Assembly (NCBI RefSeq): GCF_014202695.1
Contig: NZ_JACHHH010000001.1
Coordinates: forward strand, 292,739 to 356,738
Length of the DNA stretch: 64,000 nt
Source of the DNA: Oribacterium sinus
GTDB lineage: Bacteria; Bacillota; Clostridia; Lachnospirales; Lachnospiraceae
Direction: 5' to 3'
The notes under the pieces are model-generated. The model saw only the letters and a program-made list of their open reading frames with translations, had not been told where the DNA came from and ran no database searches. A program made the translations under genes and the position numbers. Below, in pieces: positions 49,211-58,655 of this stretch; position 1 is the first letter of the stretch, and every line of letters starts with the position of its first letter.

Positions 49211-50698
49211 ATGAAGGGCTGGTTGTCTTGTTTAAGCGAAGCGAAGGTCCTTCGGGGAGATGGAGAGAGGGAGGAATTTTCCTCCCTCTCCTATGATTCT
49301 CGAAGAGCTAAGGCAGGGGATTTATTTCTTTGCATGAAGGGAAGTACCATGGATTCCCATGACAAAATTCCGGAGCTTTTGGAAAAGGGTGTTCGAGTAT
49401 TTGTGGTGGAGAAAAATCTTCCTGATTTACCGAAGGAAATGCAGGATAGGGAAGACCTTTGCATTGTACAGGTGGAAAATGGCAGAAAGGCTTTAGCGGA
49501 GCTGTCAGCCTTTTATTTTTCCTACCCCTCCAAGGAGATGCTGATGATTGGTATCACCGGCACCAAGGGAAAAACCACAACAGCCAGTATGGTGCGGGCA
49601 ATTCTTACGGAAGCGGGCTACAATTGCGGTCTCATCGGAACCACTGGAATCGATTACGCCGGTATCCACGAAGAAAGCAGAAATACCACCCCGGAATCCT
49701 ATACTTTGCAGGAAACATTCCGAAAAATGAAGGAAAAGGGCTGTAATGCCCTGGTTATGGAGGCTTCCTCCCAGGGCTTTAAGATGCATAGAACCGACGG
49801 TATTCTTTTTGATTATGGTATTTTTACCAATATTGAAGAGGATCATATCGGAGAAAATGAGCATAAAGACTTTGCGGAGTACAAGTATTACAAGTCCAGA
49901 ATTTTTACCCAGTCTAAGACGGGACTGGTGAATCTTGATGCGGATTTTTCCGAAGAATTTATAGAAAATGCAGAGTGCCCCTGTTTTAGCTTTGCCTTGA
50001 AAAAACAGGCTGATTTTATGGCTACGGAGATTGAAGACTTACATCGGCATGATTTTCTGGGCTGTAGATTCCATTTTCGACATGGAGAAGAGGATTGGGA
50101 GATTTGGAACCATCTGCCGGGAAGATACAATGTTTACAATGCCTTAGCGGCAATTTCTCTGGCTTCCCTTCTGGGAATCAAAAAAGAAGTGGTGCAATCC
50201 GCCTTACGAAAGATTCAGGTAAACGGCAGGATGGAGGTTGTGCTGCAAAGAGGGGGCTACACTGTTTTGGTGGACTATGCCCACAATGCCATGGGGATGA
50301 AGAACCTTTTGGAAACCCTGAAGGCCTACAAGCCGAAACGCCTGATTGTAGTCTTTGGCTGTGGCGGAAACCGTGCTAAGGAAAGACGCTACGGTATGGG
50401 AGAAGTGGCAGGGGAGATGGCGGATTTTACCATTCTTACTGCAGACAATTCCCGTTATGAGAAAACTATGGATATTATTTCCGATATTGAAAGTACATTG
50501 TCCAAGAAGACAAAGAACTATGTAAAGATTGAGGACCGTAGAGAAGCCATTCGTTATGCCTTAGAACAGGCGGAAGAGGGAGACTTGATTGCGGTTATCG
50601 GAAAAGGACATGAAGAATATAATGAGGTAAATGGAACATTTACTCGTTTTGTAGATAGAGAAGTGATTTTGGAAGAGGCGGAAAGAGAGGGAAAATAA
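49211..50698 (+). CDS. murE: UDP-N-acetylmuramyl-tripeptide synthetase (MurE)
   Basis: A Mur ligase that adds the third stem amino acid to UDP-MurNAc-L-Ala-D-Glu. A 495-residue protein. The ATP loop GITGTKGKTTTASMV is near residue 113, NTTPESYTLQ near 157, VMEASSQGFKMHR near 179, and the C-terminal FGCGGNRAKERRYGMGEVA near 380. The substrate-selecting motif, DNPR in meso-diaminopimelate enzymes, reads DNSRYE here (near 406): the Arg that contacts the diaminopimelate carboxylate is kept but Pro is replaced. This suggests diaminopimelate with some doubt. GGAGG precedes the ATG; murF follows two bases after the stop. Confidence 0.9.
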   Translation: MKGWLSCLSEAKVLRGDGEREEFSSLSYDSRRAKAGDLFLCMKGSTMDSHDKIPELLEKGVRVFVVEKNLPDLPKEMQDREDLCIVQVENGRKALAELSAFYFSYPSKEMLMIGITGTKGKTTTASMVRAILTEAGYNCGLIGTTGIDYAGIHEESRNTTPESYTLQETFRKMKEKGCNALVMEASSQGFKMHRTDGILFDYGIFTNIEEDHIGENEHKDFAEYKYYKSRIFTQSKTGLVNLDADFSEEFIENAECPCFSFALKKQADFMATEIEDLHRHDFLGCRFHFRHGEEDWEIWNHLPGRYNVYNALAAISLASLLGIKKEVVQSALRKIQVNGRMEVVLQRGGYTVLVDYAHNAMGMKNLLETLKAYKPKRLIVVFGCGGNRAKERRYGMGEVAGEMADFTILTADNSRYEKTMDIISDIESTLSKKTKNYVKIEDRREAIRYALEQAEEGDLIAVIGKGHEEYNEVNGTFTRFVDREVILEEAEREGK

Positions 50699-50699
50699 G

Positions 50700-52004
50700 A
50701 TGCAGATTCCTTTTTCGGAGATATTTTCCTCTGTGGACAAGATTATTTTGGATTCTCGGGAGGATTGTAGTAAGGGGCTCTTTGTTCCCATCAAGGGAGA
50801 AAAGCAGGATGGACACCGCTTTATTCCCATGGCTATAGAGCATGGGGCATCCTTTATTTTTACCGAGGAGGATTGTTCGGAACTTTCCAAAAAATATCCC
50901 GAGGTACGTTTTATATCGGTGGAAAGCACTATTGACGCTTTACAGGCCTTGGGGGGCTATGCCAGAAGCCTGTATTCCGGTTTGGTCATCGGCGTAACCG
51001 GTTCCGTAGGGAAAACCACCACCAGAGCCATGATTGCCAAGGCACTTTCCATGGAGAAGTCTGTTTTTGAAACCAAGGGAAATGCCAATTCTCAGCTGGG
51101 ACTTCCTATTACACTCTTCTCCATGGCTAAGGAAAATAAAGAAATCAGTGTTATCGAGTTAGGTATCTCCATCCCCGGGGAGATGCACAGGATTGCGGAG
51201 ATTGCTTCCTGTGACATTGCAGTATTTACCAATATCGGTTCCGCCCATTTGGAGAATCTGAAGACCAAGGAAAATACCTGCTTTGAGAAAATGCATATTC
51301 TGGAAGGAAATCAAAAGGAAGTTTCCCTGTATTTGCCGAAAAAGGATGCTATATTGGGAACGCTTACGGAAGAGAAAATCAGAGCCATGGGATTCTTGGG
51401 AGAGAAGAAGCTAAATCTTTTCTTTTACGAAAAGAAGGAGGAGATTCCCCTTTCCGTTCCCGGAGAACACATGGAGGACAATGCTTCCGTAGCCATGGCG
51501 ATAGGTCTTTCTCTGGGATTACACAAACAAAAGCTCTTACAGGGCTTGCTGGAATTTCAGGGCTTAAAGGGAAGAGGCGGCAGACTTTCTACGGAAGATG
51601 GCATTATGATTATTGATGACAGCTACAATGCTTCTCCTGATTCCATGAAGGCTTCCTTAAAGGTCTTGGCTTCAGAGAAAGGGGCGAAAAGAAAGATTGC
51701 CGTTCTTGGAGATATGAATGAGCTGGGGGATAATGAAATCGCCTATCATCGGGAAATCGGAGAACTTTTAAAGTCTCTTCCTATTGATGCATTATTTACC
51801 TTAGGAAAGAAGGGGGAAGAGATTCGAAAAGCTATGGGAGAAAAGCTACTGCCGGGAAGCGCCTGCTTTAGTTTGGAGGAGCTGTCTATAGCTTTGGAAA
51901 AGGAAATTAAGCCGGGAGACCTGCTTTTGTTTAAGGCTTCCAACTCCCTTTCTCTTTCCAGGGTGATTCAAGAAATAAGGAGTAAGCATTGTTTGCCAAA
52001 GTAA
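50700..52004 (+). CDS. murF: UDP-MurNAc-tripeptide-D-alanyl-D-alanine ligase
   Basis: Adds D-Ala-D-Ala to complete the pentapeptide precursor. A 434-residue Mur ligase: N-terminal ILDSREDCSKGLFVPIKGEKQDGHRF, ATP loop GVTGSVGKTTTRAMIAKAL near residue 97, GNANSQLGLPITL near 124, VIELGISIPGEM near 148, FTNIGSAHLENL near 172, IIDDSYNASPDSM near 301 and AVLGDMNELGD near 327. The ATG lies 1 bp after murE. The priA gene begins inside its last codons. Confidence 0.94.
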   Translation: MQIPFSEIFSSVDKIILDSREDCSKGLFVPIKGEKQDGHRFIPMAIEHGASFIFTEEDCSELSKKYPEVRFISVESTIDALQALGGYARSLYSGLVIGVTGSVGKTTTRAMIAKALSMEKSVFETKGNANSQLGLPITLFSMAKENKEISVIELGISIPGEMHRIAEIASCDIAVFTNIGSAHLENLKTKENTCFEKMHILEGNQKEVSLYLPKKDAILGTLTEEKIRAMGFLGEKKLNLFFYEKKEEIPLSVPGEHMEDNASVAMAIGLSLGLHKQKLLQGLLEFQGLKGRGGRLSTEDGIMIIDDSYNASPDSMKASLKVLASEKGAKRKIAVLGDMNELGDNEIAYHREIGELLKSLPIDALFTLGKKGEEIRKAMGEKLLPGSACFSLEELSIALEKEIKPGDLLLFKASNSLSLSRVIQEIRSKHCLPK

Positions 52005-53971
52005 TCGTAGATATTTCCCATGAATCTATCGATAAATGTTTTACCTATAGGGTCCCTACGGAAATTACCTTATCCGTCGGGGATCCTGTTTTGATACCCT
52101 TTGGAAGAGGAAAGAAAAAGGGCTATGTAATCGGTATAGAAGAGCTGGCAGACTTCCCTGAAGAGAAAATTAAAGACATTCTTTCTCCTTTGGAAAAGGA
52201 GTTCTCCGTAGAAAAACAGCTTTTGGATCTGGCCATTTGGATGGCGGAGGAATACGGAACGACCTTAAATCAATGCTTAAAAACCGTGCTTCCGGTAAAG
52301 AAGAAGACGAAGAACAGAACAAAGCCGGGAAAGATACAATATGGAAACCCCTATCCTGCTCCAAAACTCAATGCAGAGCAGGAGGAGGTTCTTTTTGCAA
52401 TGCAGGAATATTTTCAGGAGGAGGAAGCGCCTTCCGCCCTGCTTTTCGGCGTTACCGGATCCGGAAAGACGGAGCTGTATTTGCGTCTAATCGAAGATTG
52501 CCTTGCCAAAGGGAAGGAAGTGATTTATCTGATTCCGGAAATTTCCCTAAGCCATCAAAGCAGAATGCGGGTGGAGGGACGTTTCCCCGGACAGGTGGCG
52601 GTATTACATTCCAAAATGAGCCAGGGAGAACGGGCGGAGAGCATGGAAAAGTGCCGGTCCGGAGAGGTGAAGCTTTTACTGGGCCCTCGTTCAGCCCTCT
52701 TTGCACCATTTTCCAATTTAGGACTTATCATTATTGATGAGGAGCAGGAACGTTCCTACAAGTCGGAAACCGCTCCCCGATACGAAAGTAGGGATGTGGC
52801 AAGAAAAAGGGGAGAGCTGGCCAAGTGTCCGGTACTTTTCGGCTCTGCAACACCTTCCGTCAATATTTTCCGAGAGGCGGAGGCAGGAAAAGTCAGACTG
52901 TTTACTTTAAAAAACAGGGCGGTGGAGGGAAGTTTTCTGCCAAAGCTGACTTTGATTGACTTACGAAAGGAATTGGAGGAGGGAAACCGTTCCATTTTTT
53001 CCAAAGCACTGGAGGAAGCGGTATTAAAGCGTTTGGAAAGGGGGGAACAAAGCATTCTCTTTATGAACAGAAGGGGGTATTCTCCCTTTGTGAGCTGCAG
53101 AAAGTGCGGAAAGAGCTTAAACTGTCCCCACTGCGACGTAAGTCTGACGCTTCACAAAAACGGTATGCTGCAATGCCATTACTGCGGCTATAGCAGAAAA
53201 CTGGAAAAGAAATGTCCAAACTGTGGCAGCAGTTATATTTCCCCCTTTGGTACCGGAACGGAAAAGCTGGAAAAAATCTGCCATGCAGTCTTCCCCAAAG
53301 CAAGAATTCTTCGTATGGACGGAGATACCACAGGGAAGAAGGGGAAATACGAAGAAATTTTACAGGATTTTGCCGAGGAGAAGGCGGATATTCTTTTGGG
53401 AACCCAGATGATTGTAAAAGGACATGATTTTCCGAAGGTCACTCTGGTGGGCATTATGGCGGCGGAGCAGCTGTTCTTCCAGTCGGATTTTCAGGCAAGG
53501 GAATATGCTTTCCAGATTCTTACCCAGGCAGCAGGTAGGGCAGGACGGGGAAAGCTTCCCGGAGAAGTTTTGATTCAAAGCTATCGTCCCGAGGAGGAAG
53601 TACTGGAGCTGGCTTTGGAACAGGACTACTTTGCTTTTTATCAGTCGGAAAAGAAGTTTCGGAAAAGACTGGAATATCCTCCCTTTGCCAGAATGCTGGC
53701 TATCCAATGCAGCTATCAAGAGGAAGAGTTTTTAAGTCTGATGCTGGAGAAGACCATCAAAAGAATCCGGGGGAAATTGGAGAAGGAGCAGGCGGAGTTA
53801 TTTGGTCCCTTCCCTGCCACCATTTATAAGCTAAAGGATAATTTTAGGAAAATCATCTATATTAAGCAAGAATCCCATGATATAATCATCCGATTAAGAA
53901 ATCTATTTGTTGAGGAGCTTCGAAAAGAGGATAAACGCTCTTTGATTCAGCTCCAGTTTGATCTTTTATAG
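51989..53971 (+). CDS. priA: Primosomal protein N' (replication restart helicase)
   Basis: A 660-residue superfamily-2 helicase that reloads the replisome at stalled forks. N-terminal 3'-DNA-binding domain (KCFTYRVP..VGDPVLIPFGRGKKKGYVIG). Helicase motifs are GVTGSGKTELYLRL (Walker A, near residue 154), IIIDEEQERSYKSE (DEEH variant DEEQ), LFGSATPS and the QAAGRAGRG motif. All eight zinc cysteines are present (CRKCGKSLNCPHC, CHYC, CPNC). Translation starts at a TTG (51989), overlapping murF by 16 bp, because AAGGAG sits 6 bp upstream and the N-terminus aligns there. The Gln in the DEEQ box replaces the usual His. Confidence 0.94.
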   Translation: MFAKVIVDISHESIDKCFTYRVPTEITLSVGDPVLIPFGRGKKKGYVIGIEELADFPEEKIKDILSPLEKEFSVEKQLLDLAIWMAEEYGTTLNQCLKTVLPVKKKTKNRTKPGKIQYGNPYPAPKLNAEQEEVLFAMQEYFQEEEAPSALLFGVTGSGKTELYLRLIEDCLAKGKEVIYLIPEISLSHQSRMRVEGRFPGQVAVLHSKMSQGERAESMEKCRSGEVKLLLGPRSALFAPFSNLGLIIIDEEQERSYKSETAPRYESRDVARKRGELAKCPVLFGSATPSVNIFREAEAGKVRLFTLKNRAVEGSFLPKLTLIDLRKELEEGNRSIFSKALEEAVLKRLERGEQSILFMNRRGYSPFVSCRKCGKSLNCPHCDVSLTLHKNGMLQCHYCGYSRKLEKKCPNCGSSYISPFGTGTEKLEKICHAVFPKARILRMDGDTTGKKGKYEEILQDFAEEKADILLGTQMIVKGHDFPKVTLVGIMAAEQLFFQSDFQAREYAFQILTQAAGRAGRGKLPGEVLIQSYRPEEEVLELALEQDYFAFYQSEKKFRKRLEYPPFARMLAIQCSYQEEEFLSLMLEKTIKRIRGKLEKEQAELFGPFPATIYKLKDNFRKIIYIKQESHDIIIRLRNLFVEELRKEDKRSLIQLQFDLL

Positions 53972-53985
53972 AGAGGGTATAGTTT

Positions 53986-54480
53986 ATGGCAATTCGCAGC
54001 ATCCGAAAAATCGGAGACTCCATTTTGGAAAAGAAGTGTAAAGAAATTAAGGAAATGACGGATAAAACCAGAGATTTGATTCAGGATATGTTTGAAACCA
54101 TGTATGATGCCAATGGTGTTGGACTGGCGGCTCCTCAGGTGGGGATTTTAAAGCAGCTTTTTGTGGTGGATATCGGAGACGGTGTTCGCTATGTGTGCAT
54201 TAATCCTAAAATCGAAGCTGTGGGAGAGGAAGAGCAGTGCGGAGAAGAGGGCTGTCTTTCCGTTCCGGGAAAGGAAGGAAAGGTTACCCGGCCCATGAAT
54301 ATCCATCTGGAGGCCTTGGATCAGAACATGGAGCCCTTTAGCTTGGATGCTTCCGGCTTTTTGGCCAGAGCCTTCTGCCATGAGTATGATCATCTCCAAG
54401 GGGTTCTCTATACAGAGAAAGTAGAGGGAGATTTGGAAGATGTTCAATATGAAGAACTGGAAGAGGAGGAAATGATTTGA
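53986..54480 (+). CDS. def: Peptide deformylase
   Basis: Removes the formyl group from nascent protein N-termini. A 164-residue metalloenzyme with all three signatures: GVGLAAPQVG (near residue 45), EEGCLSVPG with the Cys ligand (near 86), and FCHEYDHLQGVLY with the HEXXH site (near 129). The length is that of type I/II short forms. It overlaps fmt by 4 bp (TTGA). Confidence 0.96.
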   Translation: MAIRSIRKIGDSILEKKCKEIKEMTDKTRDLIQDMFETMYDANGVGLAAPQVGILKQLFVVDIGDGVRYVCINPKIEAVGEEEQCGEEGCLSVPGKEGKVTRPMNIHLEALDQNMEPFSLDASGFLARAFCHEYDHLQGVLYTEKVEGDLEDVQYEELEEEEMI

Positions 54481-55490
54481 GAATCGTGTTTATGGGAACC
54501 CCGGACTTTGCGGTGAAGGGGTTAGAGGCCATCCATCAGGCCGGACATGAGATTCTCTTGGTAATCAGTCAGGAGGATAAAGCAAAGGACAGAAAGGGAA
54601 ATCTCCTTAAGACGCCGGTAAAACAGGCAGCAGAAAGACTGGAGCTTCCTGTTCGTTCCGTACATCGTCTGAGAAAAGACGAAGAACTCCTTGCATATTT
54701 AAAGGATTTAAAGCCGGATTGCATTGTGGTGGCTGCCTTCGGACAGATCCTTCCCAAGGAGCTTTTGGAGCTTCCCCACTATGGCTGTGTGAATATCCAT
54801 GCTTCTTTACTGCCTCTTTATCGGGGAGCTTCTCCGATTCAGCAGGCTATTTTGCATAGAGACAAGGAAACCGGTATTTCCACCATGCTGATGGCGGAAG
54901 GATTGGATACCGGAGACATCCTGCTTCAAAAAAAGCTTCCATTAACGGGAGAAGAAACAGGAGAAAGTCTTTTCGAAGCCCTTTCCTTGCTTTCTCAGGA
55001 TTGTATTTTGGAAACCCTTAGTCTTTTAGAGCAGGGGAATTGCCCCAGAAGGGCCCAGGATGAGGAAAAAGCCAGTCATTGCAGTATGATTGTAAAGCAG
55101 GACGGCTTTGTGAATTGGAATAAGCCCGCTGTTGAAATCGAGGCCATGGTTCGGGCCTTTAATCCCTGGCCTGCTGCAGTCAGTATTCTTCCCAACGGAA
55201 AAAGCTTTAAAATCTGGAAAGCCAGAGTTATCCGGCAAAAAGAAAAGGATTTTCAAAGCTTTTCAGAAATTAAAGAAGATTTGCTCTTTGCTCATTTACC
55301 GGAAAGCCTTTCGGAGGAAGCAAAGGAGGCCTTTCGGAAGAAAGACGGCATAGGAAAGATGTATCGCAATAAGGAGAACAATCGTCTTCTTCTTTCCACA
55401 GGGGAAGGATATTTGGAAATTTTGGAAATTCAGGTAGAAGGAAAAAAACGTTTGGATACCCCTGCTTTCTTACTAGGATTTGGAGGATAA
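54477..55490 (+). CDS. fmt: Methionyl-tRNA formyltransferase
   Basis: Formylates initiator Met-tRNA using 10-formyl-THF, which the upstream fhs can supply. A 337-residue protein beginning MRIVFMGTPDFAVKG from a TTG start that overlaps the def stop; GAGGAGG lies upstream. The catalytic NIHASLLPLYRGASPIQQAIL with Asn, His and a downstream Asp (AEGLDTGDILLQ) is intact, and the C-terminal tRNA-binding domain is present. The def-fmt pair is a standard arrangement. Confidence 0.96.
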   Translation: MRIVFMGTPDFAVKGLEAIHQAGHEILLVISQEDKAKDRKGNLLKTPVKQAAERLELPVRSVHRLRKDEELLAYLKDLKPDCIVVAAFGQILPKELLELPHYGCVNIHASLLPLYRGASPIQQAILHRDKETGISTMLMAEGLDTGDILLQKKLPLTGEETGESLFEALSLLSQDCILETLSLLEQGNCPRRAQDEEKASHCSMIVKQDGFVNWNKPAVEIEAMVRAFNPWPAAVSILPNGKSFKIWKARVIRQKEKDFQSFSEIKEDLLFAHLPESLSEEAKEAFRKKDGIGKMYRNKENNRLLLSTGEGYLEILEIQVEGKKRLDTPAFLLGFGG

Positions 55491-55491
55491 G

Positions 55492-56196
55492 ATGCCTTAT
55501 TCATACTATTTTTTTGATCCCACAATGATTTTTGTCTATATCGGTATGGGGCTTTCTCTGCTGGCCTCTTCTTTGGTGAAGTCCACCTTTGCCAAATATG
55601 ACCGGGTTCGTTCCCAAAGAGGTATCAGCGGAAGAGAGGCGGCGGAGATTATTTTACAGAAAAACGGTATCGGCTATGTGCAGGTACTTTCCGTAAGAGG
55701 TCATCTGAGCGATTTCTACAGCCCGAAGGACAAAACGGTAAATCTGTCGGAAGCCACGGAGAACTCCACCTCCATTGCGGCCATCGGTGTTGCCGCCCAC
55801 GAGTGCGGACATGCTGTTCAGGATGCGGTAGGCTATATGCCCCTGGTCATCAGCCGGAATATTAATCCGGTTTGTGCTATTTGTTCACAGCTGGCCATTC
55901 CCATTATTTTTATCGGCTTTCTGATTGGCCTAAGCGGCTTTATTCAGTTGGGAATCATTGTTTTCGCAGTGGCAATTTCCTTTCAGATTATTACTCTTCC
56001 TGTGGAGTGGAATGCTTCTCAAAGAGCCATGCGGATTTTGGAAGAGGAGGGGATTTTAAGTCCCCAGGAAATTAAGGGAGTTCGGGCAGTCCTTACTGCG
56101 GCGGCTCTTACTTATGTAGCGGCAGCGGCATCCTCCGTATTGCAGCTTCTTCGTTTACTCATTCTCTATGGAGGAAGAGGCAGAAGAGATGACTAA
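55492..56196 (+). CDS. Membrane zinc metallopeptidase, YugP family
   Basis: A 234-residue membrane protein. Three or four helices (about 12-30, 118-160 and 185-215) flank the zinc motif VAAHECGHAVQD (near residue 105), preceded by DFYSPKDKTVNLSE as in YugP proteins. The start at 55492 is chosen because TTTGGAGG lies just upstream; a TTG 12 bp earlier lies inside fmt. The neighbours are fmt (1 bp before) and rsmB (overlap), an arrangement seen in many Clostridia. The substrate is unknown. Confidence 0.88.
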   Translation: MPYSYYFFDPTMIFVYIGMGLSLLASSLVKSTFAKYDRVRSQRGISGREAAEIILQKNGIGYVQVLSVRGHLSDFYSPKDKTVNLSEATENSTSIAAIGVAAHECGHAVQDAVGYMPLVISRNINPVCAICSQLAIPIIFIGFLIGLSGFIQLGIIVFAVAISFQIITLPVEWNASQRAMRILEEEGILSPQEIKGVRAVLTAAALTYVAAAASSVLQLLRLLILYGGRGRRDD

Positions 56197-57517
56197 GGCT
56201 GAAAAAATGAAAAGCAAGACCGGAGCCCATGTAGGAATATCCACCGGAGGCAAAATGGATAAGAGGAAGAAAAACTTAAAGCCAAGAGTGGAAAAGAGCG
56301 AAAGAGAGTTACTTTTGGAGCTTTTGGAAAAGGTCTTTTATGAAGGAGAGTTTATTCATCTTGCTTTAAGAAAGCTTTTTTCGGACTATCCCGGCTTGGG
56401 AAACAGAGAGAAGGCTTTTTTAACCAGAAGCAGTCACGGGATTTTGGAGCGGTATCTGCAACTGGACTATGTGATTTCCTTATACAGCAGTGTAAAACTG
56501 AAAAAACTGAAGCCCGTGGTTCTTTTAAGTCTTCGCATTGCCATTTATCAATTACTTTTTATGGATAAGATTCCGGAGCATGCCATTGTGGATGAGGCGG
56601 TAAAAAGCATCAAAAAAAGAAAGCTTCAGGGTCTGGTTCCCTTTGTCAATGCAGTTTTACGAAAGATTGTAGGAGAGAAAGAAGAGATTAAAAAGAAGCT
56701 GGCTTCTCTTCCCAAGGGTGATGCGGTTTCCCTATGTCTTCCTCCGGATATTTTGGAGGTCTTTTTAAAAGACTATGGCAGGGAAAAAACGATTGCCATG
56801 GCAGAGGCCTTCTTACAAAGTGACGGAGGCTTTTATATCCGAAATGAATCCGGAGAGGGAGAACGGGTATCCGGAAATATATTAGAGGAGGAGCGTTTCC
56901 GTTCCGGTGCCGTCACCATACAGGACTTTTCTTCTCAAGCAGTGGGAAAAAGCCTAAAGCTTAAAGAAGGAGCTTTGGTACTGGATTGCTGCAGTGCCCC
57001 GGGAGGAAAGGCCTGCCATATCGCCTCCTTACTGAAGGGGAGCGGTAAGGTTTATGCCAGAGATGCCCAGAAGGATAAGCTTCGTTATATTGTGGAAAAC
57101 CAAAAACGTCTTGGTTTAGAAAATATGGAGATTGAGCATTGGGATGCCAGAGTTTTGGATGAGCGCTTTATACAGGAAGGCGAGGGGATTTTGGATGCGG
57201 TGCTTTGTGATGCACCCTGTTCCGGCCTTGGCGTTATCGGTAGAAAACCGGATATTCGTCTGCATTTTACTAAGGAAGCTTTGGAGGAATTGCAAAGCCT
57301 GCAAAGGGAGATTCTAAGTACGGTTCAAGCCTATGTGAAAAAGGGAGGACAGCTTTTATACTCTACCTGCAGTCTTTCTTTTAAGGAAAATGAAGAGAAC
57401 CGGGACTATATTCTACAACATTTCCCTTTCACCCTGATAAAGGAAGAGAAGTTTATGCCCGGGAAGCCCTCGGACGGCTTTTATCTGGCTCTGTTTCAGA
57501 GAAAGACGGAAGATTGA
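56189..57517 (+). CDS. rsmB: 16S rRNA (cytosine-967-C5)-methyltransferase RsmB
   Basis: A 442-residue rRNA modification enzyme. An N-terminal basic extension (MTKAEKMKSKTG..) precedes the NusB-like RNA-binding domain (about residues 45-165, with FLTRSSHGILERYLQLDYVIS and VDEAVKSIKK). The Rossmann methyltransferase domain contains VLDCCSAPGGKACHIA (SAM site), CDAPCSGLGVIGRKPDIR with one catalytic Cys, and LLYSTCSLSFKENEE with the second. The start at 56189 overlaps the upstream peptidase by 8 bp; an ATG at 56168 is also open. Its place between fmt and rlmN is conserved. Confidence 0.93.
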   Translation: MTKAEKMKSKTGAHVGISTGGKMDKRKKNLKPRVEKSERELLLELLEKVFYEGEFIHLALRKLFSDYPGLGNREKAFLTRSSHGILERYLQLDYVISLYSSVKLKKLKPVVLLSLRIAIYQLLFMDKIPEHAIVDEAVKSIKKRKLQGLVPFVNAVLRKIVGEKEEIKKKLASLPKGDAVSLCLPPDILEVFLKDYGREKTIAMAEAFLQSDGGFYIRNESGEGERVSGNILEEERFRSGAVTIQDFSSQAVGKSLKLKEGALVLDCCSAPGGKACHIASLLKGSGKVYARDAQKDKLRYIVENQKRLGLENMEIEHWDARVLDERFIQEGEGILDAVLCDAPCSGLGVIGRKPDIRLHFTKEALEELQSLQREILSTVQAYVKKGGQLLYSTCSLSFKENEENRDYILQHFPFTLIKEEKFMPGKPSDGFYLALFQRKTED

Positions 57518-57589
57518 TCCCCACATTGTACCGGAAGAATTCGGAGCAGTAATTTTACGCAATTTCAGAAAAGGATGGAGGAGTAATTC

Positions 57590-58654
57590 TTGCAAGAGAA
57601 GGAAGGCATGAAAAATATTCGTGATTTAGAGCTTATAGAGCTGAAAAGTCTGTGTAAGGAAGAGGGATTTCCTGCTTATCGGGCGGAGCAGCTTTTTTCC
57701 TGGCTTCATGAAAAAGCTGTGGAGGAGTATACGGAAATGACGAATATTCCTAAGGCTATGCGGGAAAAGCTTGCAGAAGGCTATTCCGTGGCCTTACCTG
57801 AGGCGGATTTACACCTTTGCTCTAAAATGGATGATACGGAGAAGTTTCTTTTTCGTTTATCTGACGGGCATAAAATAGAATCTGTTTTCATGCGGTATCA
57901 GCATGGAAACTCCGCCTGCATTTCCACCCAGGTGGGCTGCAGGATGGGCTGTGCCTTCTGCGCGTCCACTTTGGATGGACTTGCCAGAAACTGTACCACA
58001 GGAGAAATGCTTGGGCAGATTTATGCTATGGAAAAGCTGACAGGACAAAGAATTTCTCATGTGGTGCTGATGGGCTCCGGAGAGCCATTGGATAACTACG
58101 AGGAGGTTACCCGTTTCTTACGAATCATCAGTGACGAGAAGGGAAAAAATCTCTCCATCAGAAACATTACCCTGTCCACCTGTGGTCTGGTACCGAGAAT
58201 CTATGATTTAGCCAAGGAAAATTATGGAATTACACTGGCTCTAAGTCTGCATGCCCCCAGGGATGAACAGCGAAGAAAAATCATGCCCATTGCCAATCGC
58301 TATTCCTTATCAGAAATTATGCCGGCGGTAAAGGAATATTTTAAGAAAACCGGCAGAAGAGTTAGCTTTGAGTATGCCTTGGTGCTGGGGGTAAATGACG
58401 GAGAAGAGGACAGAAAGGCTTTAGCGGATTTATTAAAAGGGGAGAAGGGAGAATATTTTCCCTGTCATGTGAATCTCATTCCGGTGAATCCTATTAAAGA
58501 AAGGACTTTTGCACCGCCGGACCGGAAGAGGGTGTATGCTTTTCAGGAGTATTTACAGAAAAGAGGCATTACCTGTACGGTAAGAAGAGAGATGGGGGCA
58601 GATATTGCCGGAGCTTGCGGACAATTACGAAGGGATGGAACAAAAGGGGCTTAA
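57590..58654 (+). CDS. rlmN: Dual-specificity rRNA/tRNA adenine-C2 methyltransferase RlmN
   Basis: A radical-SAM enzyme that methylates A2503 of 23S rRNA and A37 of some tRNAs. A 354-residue protein with CISTQVGCRMGCAFCAST (cluster CX3CX2C near residue 110), GSGEPLDNYEEV near 163, LSLHAPRD near 218, and the C-terminal catalytic Cys in GADIAGACGQL near 343; the methyl-carrying partner Cys is also in place. A TTG start at 57590 has GGAGGAG 8 bp upstream; an ATG at 57608 (MKNIRD) is a close alternative. The 72-bp gap from rsmB is the largest in this part of the cluster. Confidence 0.94.
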   Translation: MQEKEGMKNIRDLELIELKSLCKEEGFPAYRAEQLFSWLHEKAVEEYTEMTNIPKAMREKLAEGYSVALPEADLHLCSKMDDTEKFLFRLSDGHKIESVFMRYQHGNSACISTQVGCRMGCAFCASTLDGLARNCTTGEMLGQIYAMEKLTGQRISHVVLMGSGEPLDNYEEVTRFLRIISDEKGKNLSIRNITLSTCGLVPRIYDLAKENYGITLALSLHAPRDEQRRKIMPIANRYSLSEIMPAVKEYFKKTGRRVSFEYALVLGVNDGEEDRKALADLLKGEKGEYFPCHVNLIPVNPIKERTFAPPDRKRVYAFQEYLQKRGITCTVRREMGADIAGACGQLRRDGTKGA

Positions 58655-58655
58655 G

